The notes under the pieces are model-generated. The model saw only the letters and a list, made by a program, of their open reading frames with translations. It was not told the DNA's origin and did no database searches. A program made the translations under genes and the position numbers. Positions 17,481-26,800 of a DNA stretch of 64,000 nucleotides are shown one piece after another. Position 1 is the stretch's first letter. Each line of letters begins with the position of its first letter. Source of the DNA: an uncultured Granulosicoccaceae bacterium (GTDB taxonomy: Bacteria; Pseudomonadota; Gammaproteobacteria; Granulosicoccales; Granulosicoccaceae); NCBI GenBank assembly GCA_937927895.1, contig CALGKA010000057.1:1-64000 (forward strand). The letters run 5' to 3'.

Positions 17481-19145
17481 ATGGCTCAATACGTTTATAC
17501 GATGAACCGGGTGAGCAAAGTTGTGCCGCCCAAACGCGAAATTCTTAAAGATATCTCGCTGTCCTTTTTTCCAGGTGCCAAAATTGGTGTGCTGGGCTTA
17601 AATGGCGCTGGTAAGTCGACACTGCTTAAAATTATGGCAGGGCTGGATTCCGAAATAGACGGCGAAGCCCGGCCAATGCCCGATATTAATGTTGGCTATC
17701 TTCCGCAAGAGCCGCAGCTTGATCCAGAGCAGACGGTTCGTGAATCTGTTGAAGAATCCGTTAACGAGATAAAACAAGCGCAGGCGCGACTCGAAGAAGT
17801 CTATGCAGCTTACGCGGAACCCGATGCAGACTTTGATGCGCTGGCGGCCGAGCAAGCGAAATTAGAAGCCGTGTTGCAAGCAAGTGATGGTCATAACCTT
17901 GAACGTCAACTTGAAGTGGCAGCCGATGCACTGCGACTACCCGCATGGGACGCCAAGATTGGAAACTTATCAGGCGGCGAAAAACGCCGTGTAGCACTTT
18001 GCCGGCTGCTATTGGCATCGCCCGATATGTTGTTGCTTGATGAGCCAACCAACCACCTGGATGCAGAATCAGTCGCATGGCTTGAGCGCTTCCTTCATGA
18101 CTTCGATGGCACTGTGGTTGCGATCACTCACGATCGATACTTTTTAGATAACGTTGCTGGCTGGATTCTGGAGCTTGATCGTGGCCGTGGCATTCCGTTT
18201 GAAGGTAACTACTCTGGTTGGTTAAGCGCTAAGGCGGAACGCTTCGAACAGGAATCAAAGCAAGAATCTTCACACGCTAAAGCGATGAAGGCTGAGCTTG
18301 AATGGGTTCGCCAAGGGGCTAAAGGTCGGCAGTCAAAGTCAAAAGCGCGATTAGCTCGATTTGAAGAAATGCAATCTAAAGAGTTTCAAGCGCGCAGCGA
18401 AACCAATGAGATCTACATACCGAAAGGCCCAAGGCTCGGTGAAAAAGTGCTCGACTTCAATAATGTTAGTAAGTCATTTGATGGCCGCTTATTGATAGAT
18501 GATCTGAGCTTCTCATTACCGCAAGGCGCAATTGTTGGCGTGGTAGGCGGCAATGGGGCAGGAAAATCTACACTACTCAGAATGATCATGGGCACAGAAG
18601 AGCCTGATTCCGGCACTATTGAAAGAGGCGAGACAGTCGAGATTGCCTGGGTTGATCAAAGCCGCGATGAGCTCGATGGGTCGAAAACAGTTTGGGAGCT
18701 AATCTCTGGTGGGCTCGATAACCTGGTGGTCGGTGACTACGAAATGCCGTCGCGGGCCTATTTAGGTCGCTTTAACTTCAAAGGCGGCGATCAACAAAAG
18801 AAAGTGGGCGATTTGTCTGGTGGTGAAAGAGGTCGGCTGCAGCTGGCTTGGACTCTAAAACAGGGCGCTAATGTGTTGTTGCTAGATGAGCCTTCAAATG
18901 ATCTGGACGTTGAAACTCTTCGGGCGTTGGAAGAGGCGCTGCTTGATTTTCCGGGGTCTGCCATTGTGATTTCTCACGATCGGTGGTTTCTGGATCGCAT
19001 AGCCACGCACATATTGGCCTATGAAGGCGATTCCCATGTGGAGTTCTTTGCTGGTAACTACACCGAGTACCAGGAAGACTACAAACGTCGTACAGGTAAC
19101 GACAGCGATCAGCCTCAGCGTGTGCGATACAAAAAGCTCAAATAG
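17481..19145 (+). CDS. ettA: Energy-dependent translational throttle protein EttA (ABC-F)
   Basis: A cytoplasmic ABC-F protein that gates the first elongation step on the ribosome according to ATP/ADP. The 554 residues contain two ATPase domains: Walker A GLNGAGKST and GGNGAGKST, signatures LSGGEKRRVALCRLL and LSGGERGRLQLAWTL, and Walker B LLLDEPTNHLD and LLLDEPSNDLD. The arm and linker between them (about 240-310) has the EttA-type KGRQSKSKARLARFEEM. The YVYTMNRVSKVVPPKREILKDI start is typical. No transmembrane segment is present. The gene ends in a 16-bp tandem duplication that repeats its own stop region. Confidence 0.93.
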   Translation: MAQYVYTMNRVSKVVPPKREILKDISLSFFPGAKIGVLGLNGAGKSTLLKIMAGLDSEIDGEARPMPDINVGYLPQEPQLDPEQTVRESVEESVNEIKQAQARLEEVYAAYAEPDADFDALAAEQAKLEAVLQASDGHNLERQLEVAADALRLPAWDAKIGNLSGGEKRRVALCRLLLASPDMLLLDEPTNHLDAESVAWLERFLHDFDGTVVAITHDRYFLDNVAGWILELDRGRGIPFEGNYSGWLSAKAERFEQESKQESSHAKAMKAELEWVRQGAKGRQSKSKARLARFEEMQSKEFQARSETNEIYIPKGPRLGEKVLDFNNVSKSFDGRLLIDDLSFSLPQGAIVGVVGGNGAGKSTLLRMIMGTEEPDSGTIERGETVEIAWVDQSRDELDGSKTVWELISGGLDNLVVGDYEMPSRAYLGRFNFKGGDQQKKVGDLSGGERGRLQLAWTLKQGANVLLLDEPSNDLDVETLRALEEALLDFPGSAIVISHDRWFLDRIATHILAYEGDSHVEFFAGNYTEYQEDYKRRTGNDSDQPQRVRYKKLK

Positions 19146-19161
19146 CAAAAAGCTCAAATAG
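19130..19161. repeat. 16-bp exact tandem duplication spanning the ettA stop
   Basis: CAAAAAGCTCAAATAG occurs twice head to tail, at 19130-19145 and 19146-19161. The first copy encodes the last residues and stop codon of EttA. The second repeats the same codons and stop in frame, just outside the gene, so a stop-codon read-through would add only a few residues. It looks like a small slippage duplication. Confidence 0.85.
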
Positions 19162-19900
19162 TTTAGGTTGCATACACGGCTTAAACTAATTTGTTTAAAT
19201 AAGAGTGCCATAAGTAAATTCAGCGCCAAGGCATGAGCTACGAACGGTGTCTGTTGCCGTTCGAGGACAGATAGACACACATGCACACCTGAAACCTAAA
19301 GGCGTACAGGCAGAGTCGTTAAAAAATACGCTGGTAAATTGGCGTATCGGGCAACTACGTTGTCTTCAAGGCCATGCAAGCCGCCTACTGGCTAAAAAAC
19401 CCATCGCTTAAATCTTGCGTAAATGTTACAGGAGTGTTAAGCAGAACGCCCCAAAATAGCAAGAAAAAACAACCACATAGCAATTCTGTTCACATGATGG
19501 TTACGTGCTGTGGACGTTGTGATAAATCCGAAAGTGTATGGTTCCTGCTCCATTTTCACGCAAGCGAACTATCATTTAGTACTAACTGTTGGTTTGCCAG
19601 CGGGTTAGACCTTGAGATTAAACCTAACGATCGAGTAATAAGATAACAACAAGTGGCTGAAATCATGTTCCTACGCCTTACACTTGATGTGATTTATTAC
19701 CTTCCTAAGAGTTTTGTTTCCGTTGTTTAATCTGGTGTGCAACTGGCTAAATTATAATTACTGTTAATTCACCGTGTGGTGTTGAACAAGGCGTCCGCTG
19801 CCAAGTTTATCGATGTCTTCCACACATGTTTTTAATGCTGGTGAACACCAGCCAATTCGGATCCAGAACTTTGGTTATTAACCGAGTAAATTTAAATTTG
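19162..19900. other. Intergenic region of about 740 bp between ettA and the GH12 gene
   Basis: No gene could be supported. A 90-codon open frame at 19374-19646 has no homology and no ribosome site. A hairpin with GAACGG/CCGTTC arms lies near 19242-19262. A perfect TATAAT stands at 19753-19758, about 145 bp before the GH12 start, but no good -35 hexamer precedes it at 16-18 bp. A regulator-dependent promoter for the secreted hydrolase is possible. Confidence 0.4.
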
Positions 19901-21439
19901 ATGTCTTTCTCACGCAAATTATTATCTTTTTCCTTTCTTGCCCTTGTTTCCATCTACTCTAGTTCAAGCTTCGCTGTCGATTGCAGCAGCGCAGTGACAG
20001 ATCCTGACGGCGATGGCTGGGGTTGGGAAAACAATCGTTCCTGCAGCATACCCACAGGCCATCCAACGTGTTCTTCAAACGCGGTAATCAATGGCGCTTG
20101 GGGTTTTGAGAACGGCAAATCGTGCCGTGTAGCGAGTGGTTCAACTTCATCAGCTGGAACAAGTGGAAGGCCAAGCTGTACTTCTGCAGCCATTAACAAC
20201 GGTGACGGATGGGGCTGGGAAAACAACCAGAGCTGTCGTTATTCTTCAGGTAGCAGCTCGCAAGGCACTATTCAGAATGATGCCCAGGCTTCTACACCAA
20301 GCTGCAGCAGTGCGGCAGTTAATAACGGTGATGGCTGGGGTTGGGAAAACAACCAGAGCTGTATCTACCGCGGTGGCACTGCAACTCAGGCTGTCAGCGT
20401 TCGCACAGAGACTGCAACTACTACCAATGCTAATGGTGTAGCGCAATGCTCAGCTAACGCGGAAGACACAGGCAACGGTTGGGGATACCAGTTCGGTGAG
20501 TCTTGTCAGTGGGGTGATGTACAACCCAACAACGGTAACAACAATATCCAGGCAGCTCCGCCTCCTGTGGCGGTTAGCGCGGTGGGGTATCAAAACGGCA
20601 CGCCAATCTGTTTGACAGATGCCAGTGATGGTAACGGTGATGGATTTGGTTATGAGAACGACCGTAGCTGTCTAATAGTCGCCGGCACTACCGCCACGGC
20701 TGCAAACCCGCTGCTTAACACACGTTGGTGTCAGCCTTGGGCAGAAATTGCCTATGACGATTACGTGCTTCAAAACAACACCTGGAACTTCAGTGATGTT
20801 TACTCTGATAACTGGTCTCAGTGTATTGAGCTAACGGGTAATCGTGGGAACTACGTCGCTAAGTGGGACTACAACTGGCTTGCTCGAAACGAAGGTAACG
20901 AGTACTCAGTGAAAAGTTACCCGCAGGTGTTCTACGGTCGTAAAACAAGCAACTCGCAGTCAGGTACCGTGTCAAAGCTAGGCTTGCCAGTGATGGTAAA
21001 CAACATTCCTGATTACAAGGTTCGTTATAAGTACTCAGAGACCGGTAATGCTGAAAGAAACGTTGCACTTGAATCTTTTTTCCACACCAGCTGTGAAGCA
21101 GAAGAGTGGAACAAGCACTTTGAGATGATGATCTGGGTGGGTAAGCCATTCATTAAAACGCCGGGTCTTAAAGTGACTGAAGCCACTATTGATGGCAAGG
21201 AATGGCTTGTATACACCAATCCTAAGTTGTCTTGGGGTTATGTGGCTTTCGTTGAGAAAGAATCTTCAACTGAAGGTTGGTTAAGCTGGAAGGACTTCGT
21301 TGATTGGACTCGTTTCCAGGGCCCTCAGTACGGTGTTTGGTCGGTTGGTAATACCTGCATGGGTGCTATCGAAATCGGTACTGAAACCTTCTGGGGTAAC
21401 GGCACTTTTACTCTACACGAGTTCAAAGTGACCCGATAA
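19901..21439 (+). CDS. Secreted GH12 glucanase with six CBM10-like modules
   Basis: From ATG 19901 the protein has 512 residues and begins with a Sec signal peptide ending in SSSFA. The first 260 residues hold six short Cys-bounded modules built on GDGWGWENNxSC and degenerate versions (AWGFENGKSC, GNGWGYQFGESC, GDGFGYENDRSC), separated by Ser/Thr-rich linkers. This is the CBM10 cellulose-binding pattern known from Cellvibrio-type enzymes. The C-terminal 230 residues resemble the GH12 jelly-roll: YPQVFYG, nucleophile Glu in HFEMMIWVG and acid/base Glu in EIGTETFWGNG. The likely substrate is a beta-1,4 or mixed-linkage glucan. An intrinsic terminator follows. The frame runs back to 19826 but the signal peptide fixes 19901. 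Confidence 0.8.
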   Translation: MSFSRKLLSFSFLALVSIYSSSSFAVDCSSAVTDPDGDGWGWENNRSCSIPTGHPTCSSNAVINGAWGFENGKSCRVASGSTSSAGTSGRPSCTSAAINNGDGWGWENNQSCRYSSGSSSQGTIQNDAQASTPSCSSAAVNNGDGWGWENNQSCIYRGGTATQAVSVRTETATTTNANGVAQCSANAEDTGNGWGYQFGESCQWGDVQPNNGNNNIQAAPPPVAVSAVGYQNGTPICLTDASDGNGDGFGYENDRSCLIVAGTTATAANPLLNTRWCQPWAEIAYDDYVLQNNTWNFSDVYSDNWSQCIELTGNRGNYVAKWDYNWLARNEGNEYSVKSYPQVFYGRKTSNSQSGTVSKLGLPVMVNNIPDYKVRYKYSETGNAERNVALESFFHTSCEAEEWNKHFEMMIWVGKPFIKTPGLKVTEATIDGKEWLVYTNPKLSWGYVAFVEKESSTEGWLSWKDFVDWTRFQGPQYGVWSVGNTCMGAIEIGTETFWGNGTFTLHEFKVTR

Positions 21440-21462
21440 GCCTGGCATTAGGTTGACGTATC

Positions 21463-21496
21463 AAAAAGAGCCGCTTTTTAGCGGCTCTTTTTTTTG
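21463..21496 (+). terminator. Intrinsic terminator after the GH12 gene
   Basis: AAAAAGAGCCGC, loop TTTTTA, then GCGGCTCTTTTTTTT gives a GC-rich perfect stem followed by a T-run, 24 bp past the stop codon. Confidence 0.92.
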
Positions 21497-21605
21497 CCTG
21501 CGATTTAACCCCTGAATTGCCGCTGCTGCGATTGATTGGTGAAAGATGTAGCGTTCACTCAGTGTTATTCTGGTGAAACTCTAAATAAGACGGATTTCAG
21601 AGCCA

Positions 21606-22169
21606 GTGTCGCTGTTTAGTTTTGCAAAAGTGTTAAAGCCTGATTCAGATGCCAAGCTGCTCAGTGCTTATGCGTCTGGCGATGTTGCGGCATTTAACAC
21701 GCTGTACACCCGTCACAAAGACGGTTTGTTCAACTTTGTGGTTCGCAGCTTACCGCAACCGGCAGCAGCGGAAGAAATCACCCAGGACGTATGGATAGCG
21801 GTCATTGACCAGGCGGGGCAGTTTACCCCTGGCACTGCGACCTTTCGAACCTGGCTGTACCGCATCGGGCGTAATAAAGTCGCTGATTTTTACCGCCGTA
21901 AGGTAAATCAAGCCAACGATGAACTGGATACGACCAACGAACAATTTGTGGCCACCCAGCTGAGTGCAGAAGATCAGGTTCTGCTTAACCAATTGCTTGA
22001 AGCCTTAGCGCAATTGCCAGAAGAGCAGCGGGTAGCTTTTGTGCTGCAGCAAGAGGGCTTCAGCTACAGCGAAATAGCTGAGATCACAGGCGTGGGAAAT
22101 GAAACCGTGAAAAGTCGCCTGCGCTACGCCCGATCAGCAACCCAGGATCGAATGGAGTTAAACGTATGA
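21606..22169 (+). CDS. ECF-type RNA polymerase sigma factor
   Basis: A 187-residue sigma-70 family protein with only regions 2 and 4. Region 2 (about 25-95) shows FNTLYTRHKDGLFNFVVRSL, AEEITQDVWIAVI and TFRTWLYRIGRNKVADFYRR. Region 4 (about 128-178) shows LEALAQLPEEQRVAFVLQQEG followed by the helix-turn-helix FSYSEIAEITGVGNETVKSRL. It directs core polymerase to a specific regulon. The start codon is GTG at 21606. Its stop overlaps the ATG of the next gene (ATGA), which is a typical sigma/anti-sigma arrangement. Confidence 0.88.
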   Translation: MSLFSFAKVLKPDSDAKLLSAYASGDVAAFNTLYTRHKDGLFNFVVRSLPQPAAAEEITQDVWIAVIDQAGQFTPGTATFRTWLYRIGRNKVADFYRRKVNQANDELDTTNEQFVATQLSAEDQVLLNQLLEALAQLPEEQRVAFVLQQEGFSYSEIAEITGVGNETVKSRLRYARSATQDRMELNV

Positions 22170-23485
22170 GCGAACTTGAACAACAATATCGCCAAGCGCC
22201 GAAGCTCAAATCGCCGCCTCGCATAGATAACACTATTCTTCAAGCGGCCCAGGCGGCGGCCAACACTGCGGCCGTTGCACCTCAAGTAGTATCGACGGCA
22301 GATACAAACCGTAGTGGTGCTCGCCGCAAGAAAGCCGCTCGCTGGTGGCAGCCCGGGGTGGCATTTGCCTCGATTTGCGCGGTTGGTGTGGGGTTGGGGA
22401 TTGCTCTGAAAAGCGGCATGCTACAGCCGTCGGCGCCGGCGTCAATAGATTACGAATTAGCCGACAATAGCTCTGCTGCAACACAAACGGCCGCTGATAC
22501 TGCCAGCGAAGTGGCGTTGGTGATTGAAAATGACACCTTTTTGCTCGAACAACCCGTTGCTGAATTGTTCGAGCAGACATCAGAGCAAATGAACACAGAT
22601 GCTGATTCTCAGGCGGATGAATTATTTGTTGAAACACCAGCGGATGAAGAATTAACTACTGAGCTGGCGAGTGACTCGAGTATTGAGTTGGCTCTGATCG
22701 AGCAAGAATCTCAAGATTATCCCTCCGTTGCGTCGGTAGAAGTTGCAGAGACTTCTGTGGCTAAGAACGGACTACCTGAGTCACTACCTGCCGCTGAGGT
22801 TAGAAGCACCGTGGCCGGTATTTCAGCCACAAGGTCCTCAGTGAGTGCCGACACTATTGATGCAACGCTAGAGGACTCTGACGCATTGGGGAATAATCGG
22901 GATGAGTCCTTCTCTGCGCAACAGGCTAAGGTAGATGTCGCTGAGTCAGAGTCAGTGATTGTGCCGCTAGATGATTTACAAGCACAGATCGCAGATGAAA
23001 ACACCGCTTCTGCCGAGCAAGGTATCGCTTCAACAGCTGCATCTGCCGAGAGGCAAAAAAATTCCCGTCTGGCAAAAAGAAGTTCTGCACTTACTGTCGC
23101 ACCTGAACCACCAGCAGAAGTTGCGTCCGGACTTACGCCCGCGGTAGTAGCAGATCCGGTTATTGATAGTGCAGCAGAAGAGGGTGTAGCGGTGAATCTT
23201 TGGTTGCTGCAACAAGATTCAGATAATTACACAGTTCAAATAGCGCAATCGGAAACAGAAGCAGTGTTAACTGCATTGGCGAAAACTATTCCTTTACCGA
23301 CTGAAGTTGTAGGTTTTGAACAAGACTACACGCGATGGTTGTTATTGCACGGAAGTTATCCTTTGCAGCACCTTGCGGAAGACGCCTTGCAAACATTGCG
23401 GCAAGTGTTTTCGAAAAATGGTGTGTCGGTATCTGATTTGAATGCGAGAGTTGTTCGCATCGGTGATATCCAACTAGCACCATAA
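22166..23485 (+). CDS. Probable membrane anti-sigma factor with long periplasmic region
   Basis: A 439-residue protein translationally coupled to the sigma gene. A short cytoplasmic segment (about 1-65, with RQAPKLKSPPRIDNTILQAA) would hold the sigma factor. One membrane helix follows (WWQPGVAFASICAVGVGLGIAL, about 66-88), then an acidic, low-complexity Ala/Glu/Ser-rich periplasmic stretch of about 250 residues. The last 85 residues form a compact domain beginning VNLWLLQQDSDNYTVQI and including RWLLLHGSYP, which resembles a SPOR peptidoglycan-binding fold. The zinc HxxxCxxC motif of classical anti-sigma factors is missing. The function is inferred from gene order and topology. Confidence 0.7.
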   Translation: MSELEQQYRQAPKLKSPPRIDNTILQAAQAAANTAAVAPQVVSTADTNRSGARRKKAARWWQPGVAFASICAVGVGLGIALKSGMLQPSAPASIDYELADNSSAATQTAADTASEVALVIENDTFLLEQPVAELFEQTSEQMNTDADSQADELFVETPADEELTTELASDSSIELALIEQESQDYPSVASVEVAETSVAKNGLPESLPAAEVRSTVAGISATRSSVSADTIDATLEDSDALGNNRDESFSAQQAKVDVAESESVIVPLDDLQAQIADENTASAEQGIASTAASAERQKNSRLAKRSSALTVAPEPPAEVASGLTPAVVADPVIDSAAEEGVAVNLWLLQQDSDNYTVQIAQSETEAVLTALAKTIPLPTEVVGFEQDYTRWLLLHGSYPLQHLAEDALQTLRQVFSKNGVSVSDLNARVVRIGDIQLAP

Positions 23486-23897
23486 TACTAAATTATGCAG
23501 TCCTATATTAAGGTTCTGTTGTTGCACGCTTTACGATACGCTTAAAGACGTTGCAATAGAGTCAATGCAGAATCTACCGTGTTGTTACTGCAGTTTGGTG
23601 CGCTTTTGTACAATGTTTTGCAAACATTACATTGTTCGAGTTTGTCGTGTTTGAGTCGCGTAGAGAAAAGGTCTGAGTGCAAAATTTGTGTGCGCAGTGT
23701 TAAAACGCCTTTTTACCTTATAAATCACCCACCTGTTACAAAAAATTACCCGTGCGCGAACTAATGCAGTGATGTATAACGGTAAGGTGATGTTGCTAGG
23801 TTCAAGCCCACATTCTGTTGAAGCTTACGACTGGTTACACGAAGTGTGAGGAATCCTGAATACTGGCAAAAGTTCTAGTTTAGACAGGGGCAAGTTA
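23486..23897. other. Intergenic region of about 410 bp upstream of the giant coiled-coil gene
   Basis: No coding region or RNA gene is evident; a 61-codon frame at 23579-23764 has no support. The region should hold the promoter of the 6.6-kb gene, but no convincing pair of hexamers was found. Regulation by the adjacent ECF sigma factor is possible and untested. Confidence 0.4.
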
Positions 23898-26800
23898 ATG
23901 AAATATCTAATCGGTGAAATTGGATTATCACTGTTGATAGCAAGTTTGATCGGACTGTTTGTAGGGTGGTTAATAAGCCACTTTCTCCGCTCACGGTCAT
24001 CGGCGCGAAGTCGGAGTCAATACGAAGGGGCACTGCAGCAGCGTGATCACGAGATCCGCAGGCTACGGTCCGATTTACAATCTGGTCGTGGTGGATCAAA
24101 TGCTTCGTATTCTGCTCGAGCTGGAGCGGTGAAGACAAACAGGCAAGCTAGTGGGTCACATGCTAAAGGATCGCATGCTAACGGGTCACTTGCTAGTGCA
24201 AAAGGCGGCGCACGCGCGACCGGCAGCAGAGCAACTGTTCGTGGTCAAGGCTCTTCAGATACAAGGGTCTCTCGCCCACCGATAGGTCAGCCAGGTAAGT
24301 ACTCAGTCGCAGCCAAAGATATCAGGGGTGATAGCGCGACCTTGAGAGTACAAACATCCGGCGGTAATGCCTCTGGTGCAGACGCTTCAAATTTGAAGCA
24401 AAAGCTAGATGATGAAGCTTACGCAAAAATTCAGGCGTTAGCGTCTCTGGGTGAGCGTGATCGTCAGCTGCAGTATTCGTATACTCCACCTGCTACCAGC
24501 TCTACTACTAGAACGTCGGCAAAAGATGTAGATCAGTATCAGGTTTTGCTGCAACAGAAAAATACTCAAGTTGAAAAGCTGCAGCGACAAGTCAGCGATT
24601 TACTAGCGGCAAAATCTACGCATACAACCAGCACCACTGAGACTAAAACGGAAACCGTCGGGCTAAGCAGTGTTCGAGAGCGCCAGTTAAAAACTCAGGC
24701 TGAAGATGAAGCCTATGAGAAGGTTCGAGCACTTGCTGGCTGGGGCGAGGCTGAGCGAAAGCTGTCATTTTTTGAGCAAGCAAAACCTACCGCTGATCCA
24801 GAGATCATACCGTTGCGCCGTCGCGCAGAACAGCAAGATGCAATAATTGCGGATCTTCGAAAACGCAATGAAAAACAGCAAAAACAAATTGATGAGGCTC
24901 GCCGCGAATATGAACGCAAAATTTCCGGTAGAGAGAATGAGCTCGCAACATTGCGTGCAGACGTAGGCAAAGAACCTAGTGAAGCCGCGCAGGCTGAGGT
25001 AGAAAAGTATAAGCGAAAGCTCTCTGAAGTTGAGCGCAGTAGTCAAACCAGAATTAAAGAGTTCAACAGCACACTTGAGTCGCGCAACAAAGAGTACGAC
25101 GAACTAGGTGTACGGCTTGAAGATCTGCGTAAGCAAGTCACCAATAAAGATACCCAGATAGAAACGCTTAGAAAGGATATCGAAGAGCAGCGCAAGCAAA
25201 GAACCAAATTTGACACCGATGCCAATAAGTATCGCGAGCAAGTGGGAACCTTAGAAGTTACGCTTAAAGAGCGTGACGCGGAAATTACGCGCTTGAAAAG
25301 CGTGTCTTCCGACCTTGAAAAGACTGGCGCACAAGCGCGTGACATGGAAAGCCGTCTAACTCAATTTACTCGTACTTCAGAAGAATCTACCAAGAAATAC
25401 GAAGGTGTCATTGTTGAGCAACGTGGCCGTATAGAAAAGCTCGAAAATGAAAGAAATACTTATCAAAAGCAGCTTAAAGAAACACAAGATCAGATCGGAC
25501 CGTTACGTAAAGCGGTTAAAGACGGTGAAAGCAAGGTAGAAACCGTTACCGTCGATGTGAACCGATTCCGTACGCAGGTTACCGCTAAAGATGCTGAAAT
25601 TACCCAGGTCCAAAAGACTCTAGCCGAAGCGCGGGAAGAGCATAAAAAAGCTCAAACAGAAGTCACTAAGCTACAGCAGTCTCTAAAAGAGATTGATCAG
25701 CTACGTCAGAAGACTACAGAACTAGATCGCAAAGTGGTTGATCTCAACAAGGAACTTGAGAGCGCTAAAAAGGCGCACGCTGAAAGTCGTAACGAAGTGA
25801 CTAGCAAAGAGCAGAAGATTGTCTCTATAACCAGGCAACTTGATGATCTGAAAAAGGTTGAGTCAGAATCAAAGCGCTTAAAGACAGAGCTCGATGGTCA
25901 GAAATCGGAAGTTAATTCTCTGCGCTCCACAGTTACCGAGCTTACGCCGTTGCAAGCCAAGGTGCGTGACAGCGAATCAAAATTGTCAGCGCTTCAATCG
26001 GAGCTGAAAACTACCGCTGATCAAGACAAACGCAAGCTTGCTGAGCTTCAAAGCAAATACGATACCGAGCAAAAGCAGTACGCAGACAAAATCAAGAAAC
26101 GCGATGCAGAAGTTGAAGAGTTGCGTAACAAAATAAGCTCGTTAGAAAAGCTTAAGACCGACCTTGATTCACGTGATAGCGAGATCAAAAGCCTCAAATC
26201 GAAGTTGCAGTCTGAGCAGCAATCCTGGAACAACGCGCGTGAGCAGCATGCTGTTGAACTCAAAAAAGTTCAAACCGATGCTGACACCCTGCGACCGTTC
26301 AAAAAGCAGGCGGAAGATGCCCGTAGCGAAGCAGAGAAGCTCAAAGTGGATCTGCGTCAGGCTAGTGAAAAAGCAGGTACGGACCTTGAAGCACAGCGTA
26401 AAAAGGTGTCAGAGGCTGAGGCAAATGCTCGCAACAAGATCACAGAGCGTGATCAGCAAGTGCAAAAGCTACAAGCTGAGATCAAACAGTTGGAAGGTCT
26501 TAAGACCGATGTCGCAGACCGTGATAAACGCCTTAGTGTGGTTACTGGTGAGTTTGAAGGAGAGAAAAAGAAAGTCACTTTGCTTGAGGCAGATGTCACT
26601 CGCCTAAAGAAAGACTCTGAAACCAAAGAAACCCAGTATCAATCCAAGGTTAAAGAGCTTGAGCCATGGCAGCAGCGCTTCAAAGATTCAGAGCAAAAGT
26701 TAAAAGCCAAAGAAAGTGAGATCGCAAAGCTTCGTGTAGACACGCAAGCTGACCTTGATCGCAAGTTGAAAGCCGCTGAAGCGTCACATAAACAACTGCT

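Noticed and set aside
19374-19646. 90-codon plus-strand frame between ettA and GH12
   Set aside because: No ribosome site, no recognised motif and unusual composition for this genome.
23790-23850. GGTTCAAGCCC resembling a tRNA T-arm
   Set aside because: No acceptor stem or anticodon arm could be paired around it.
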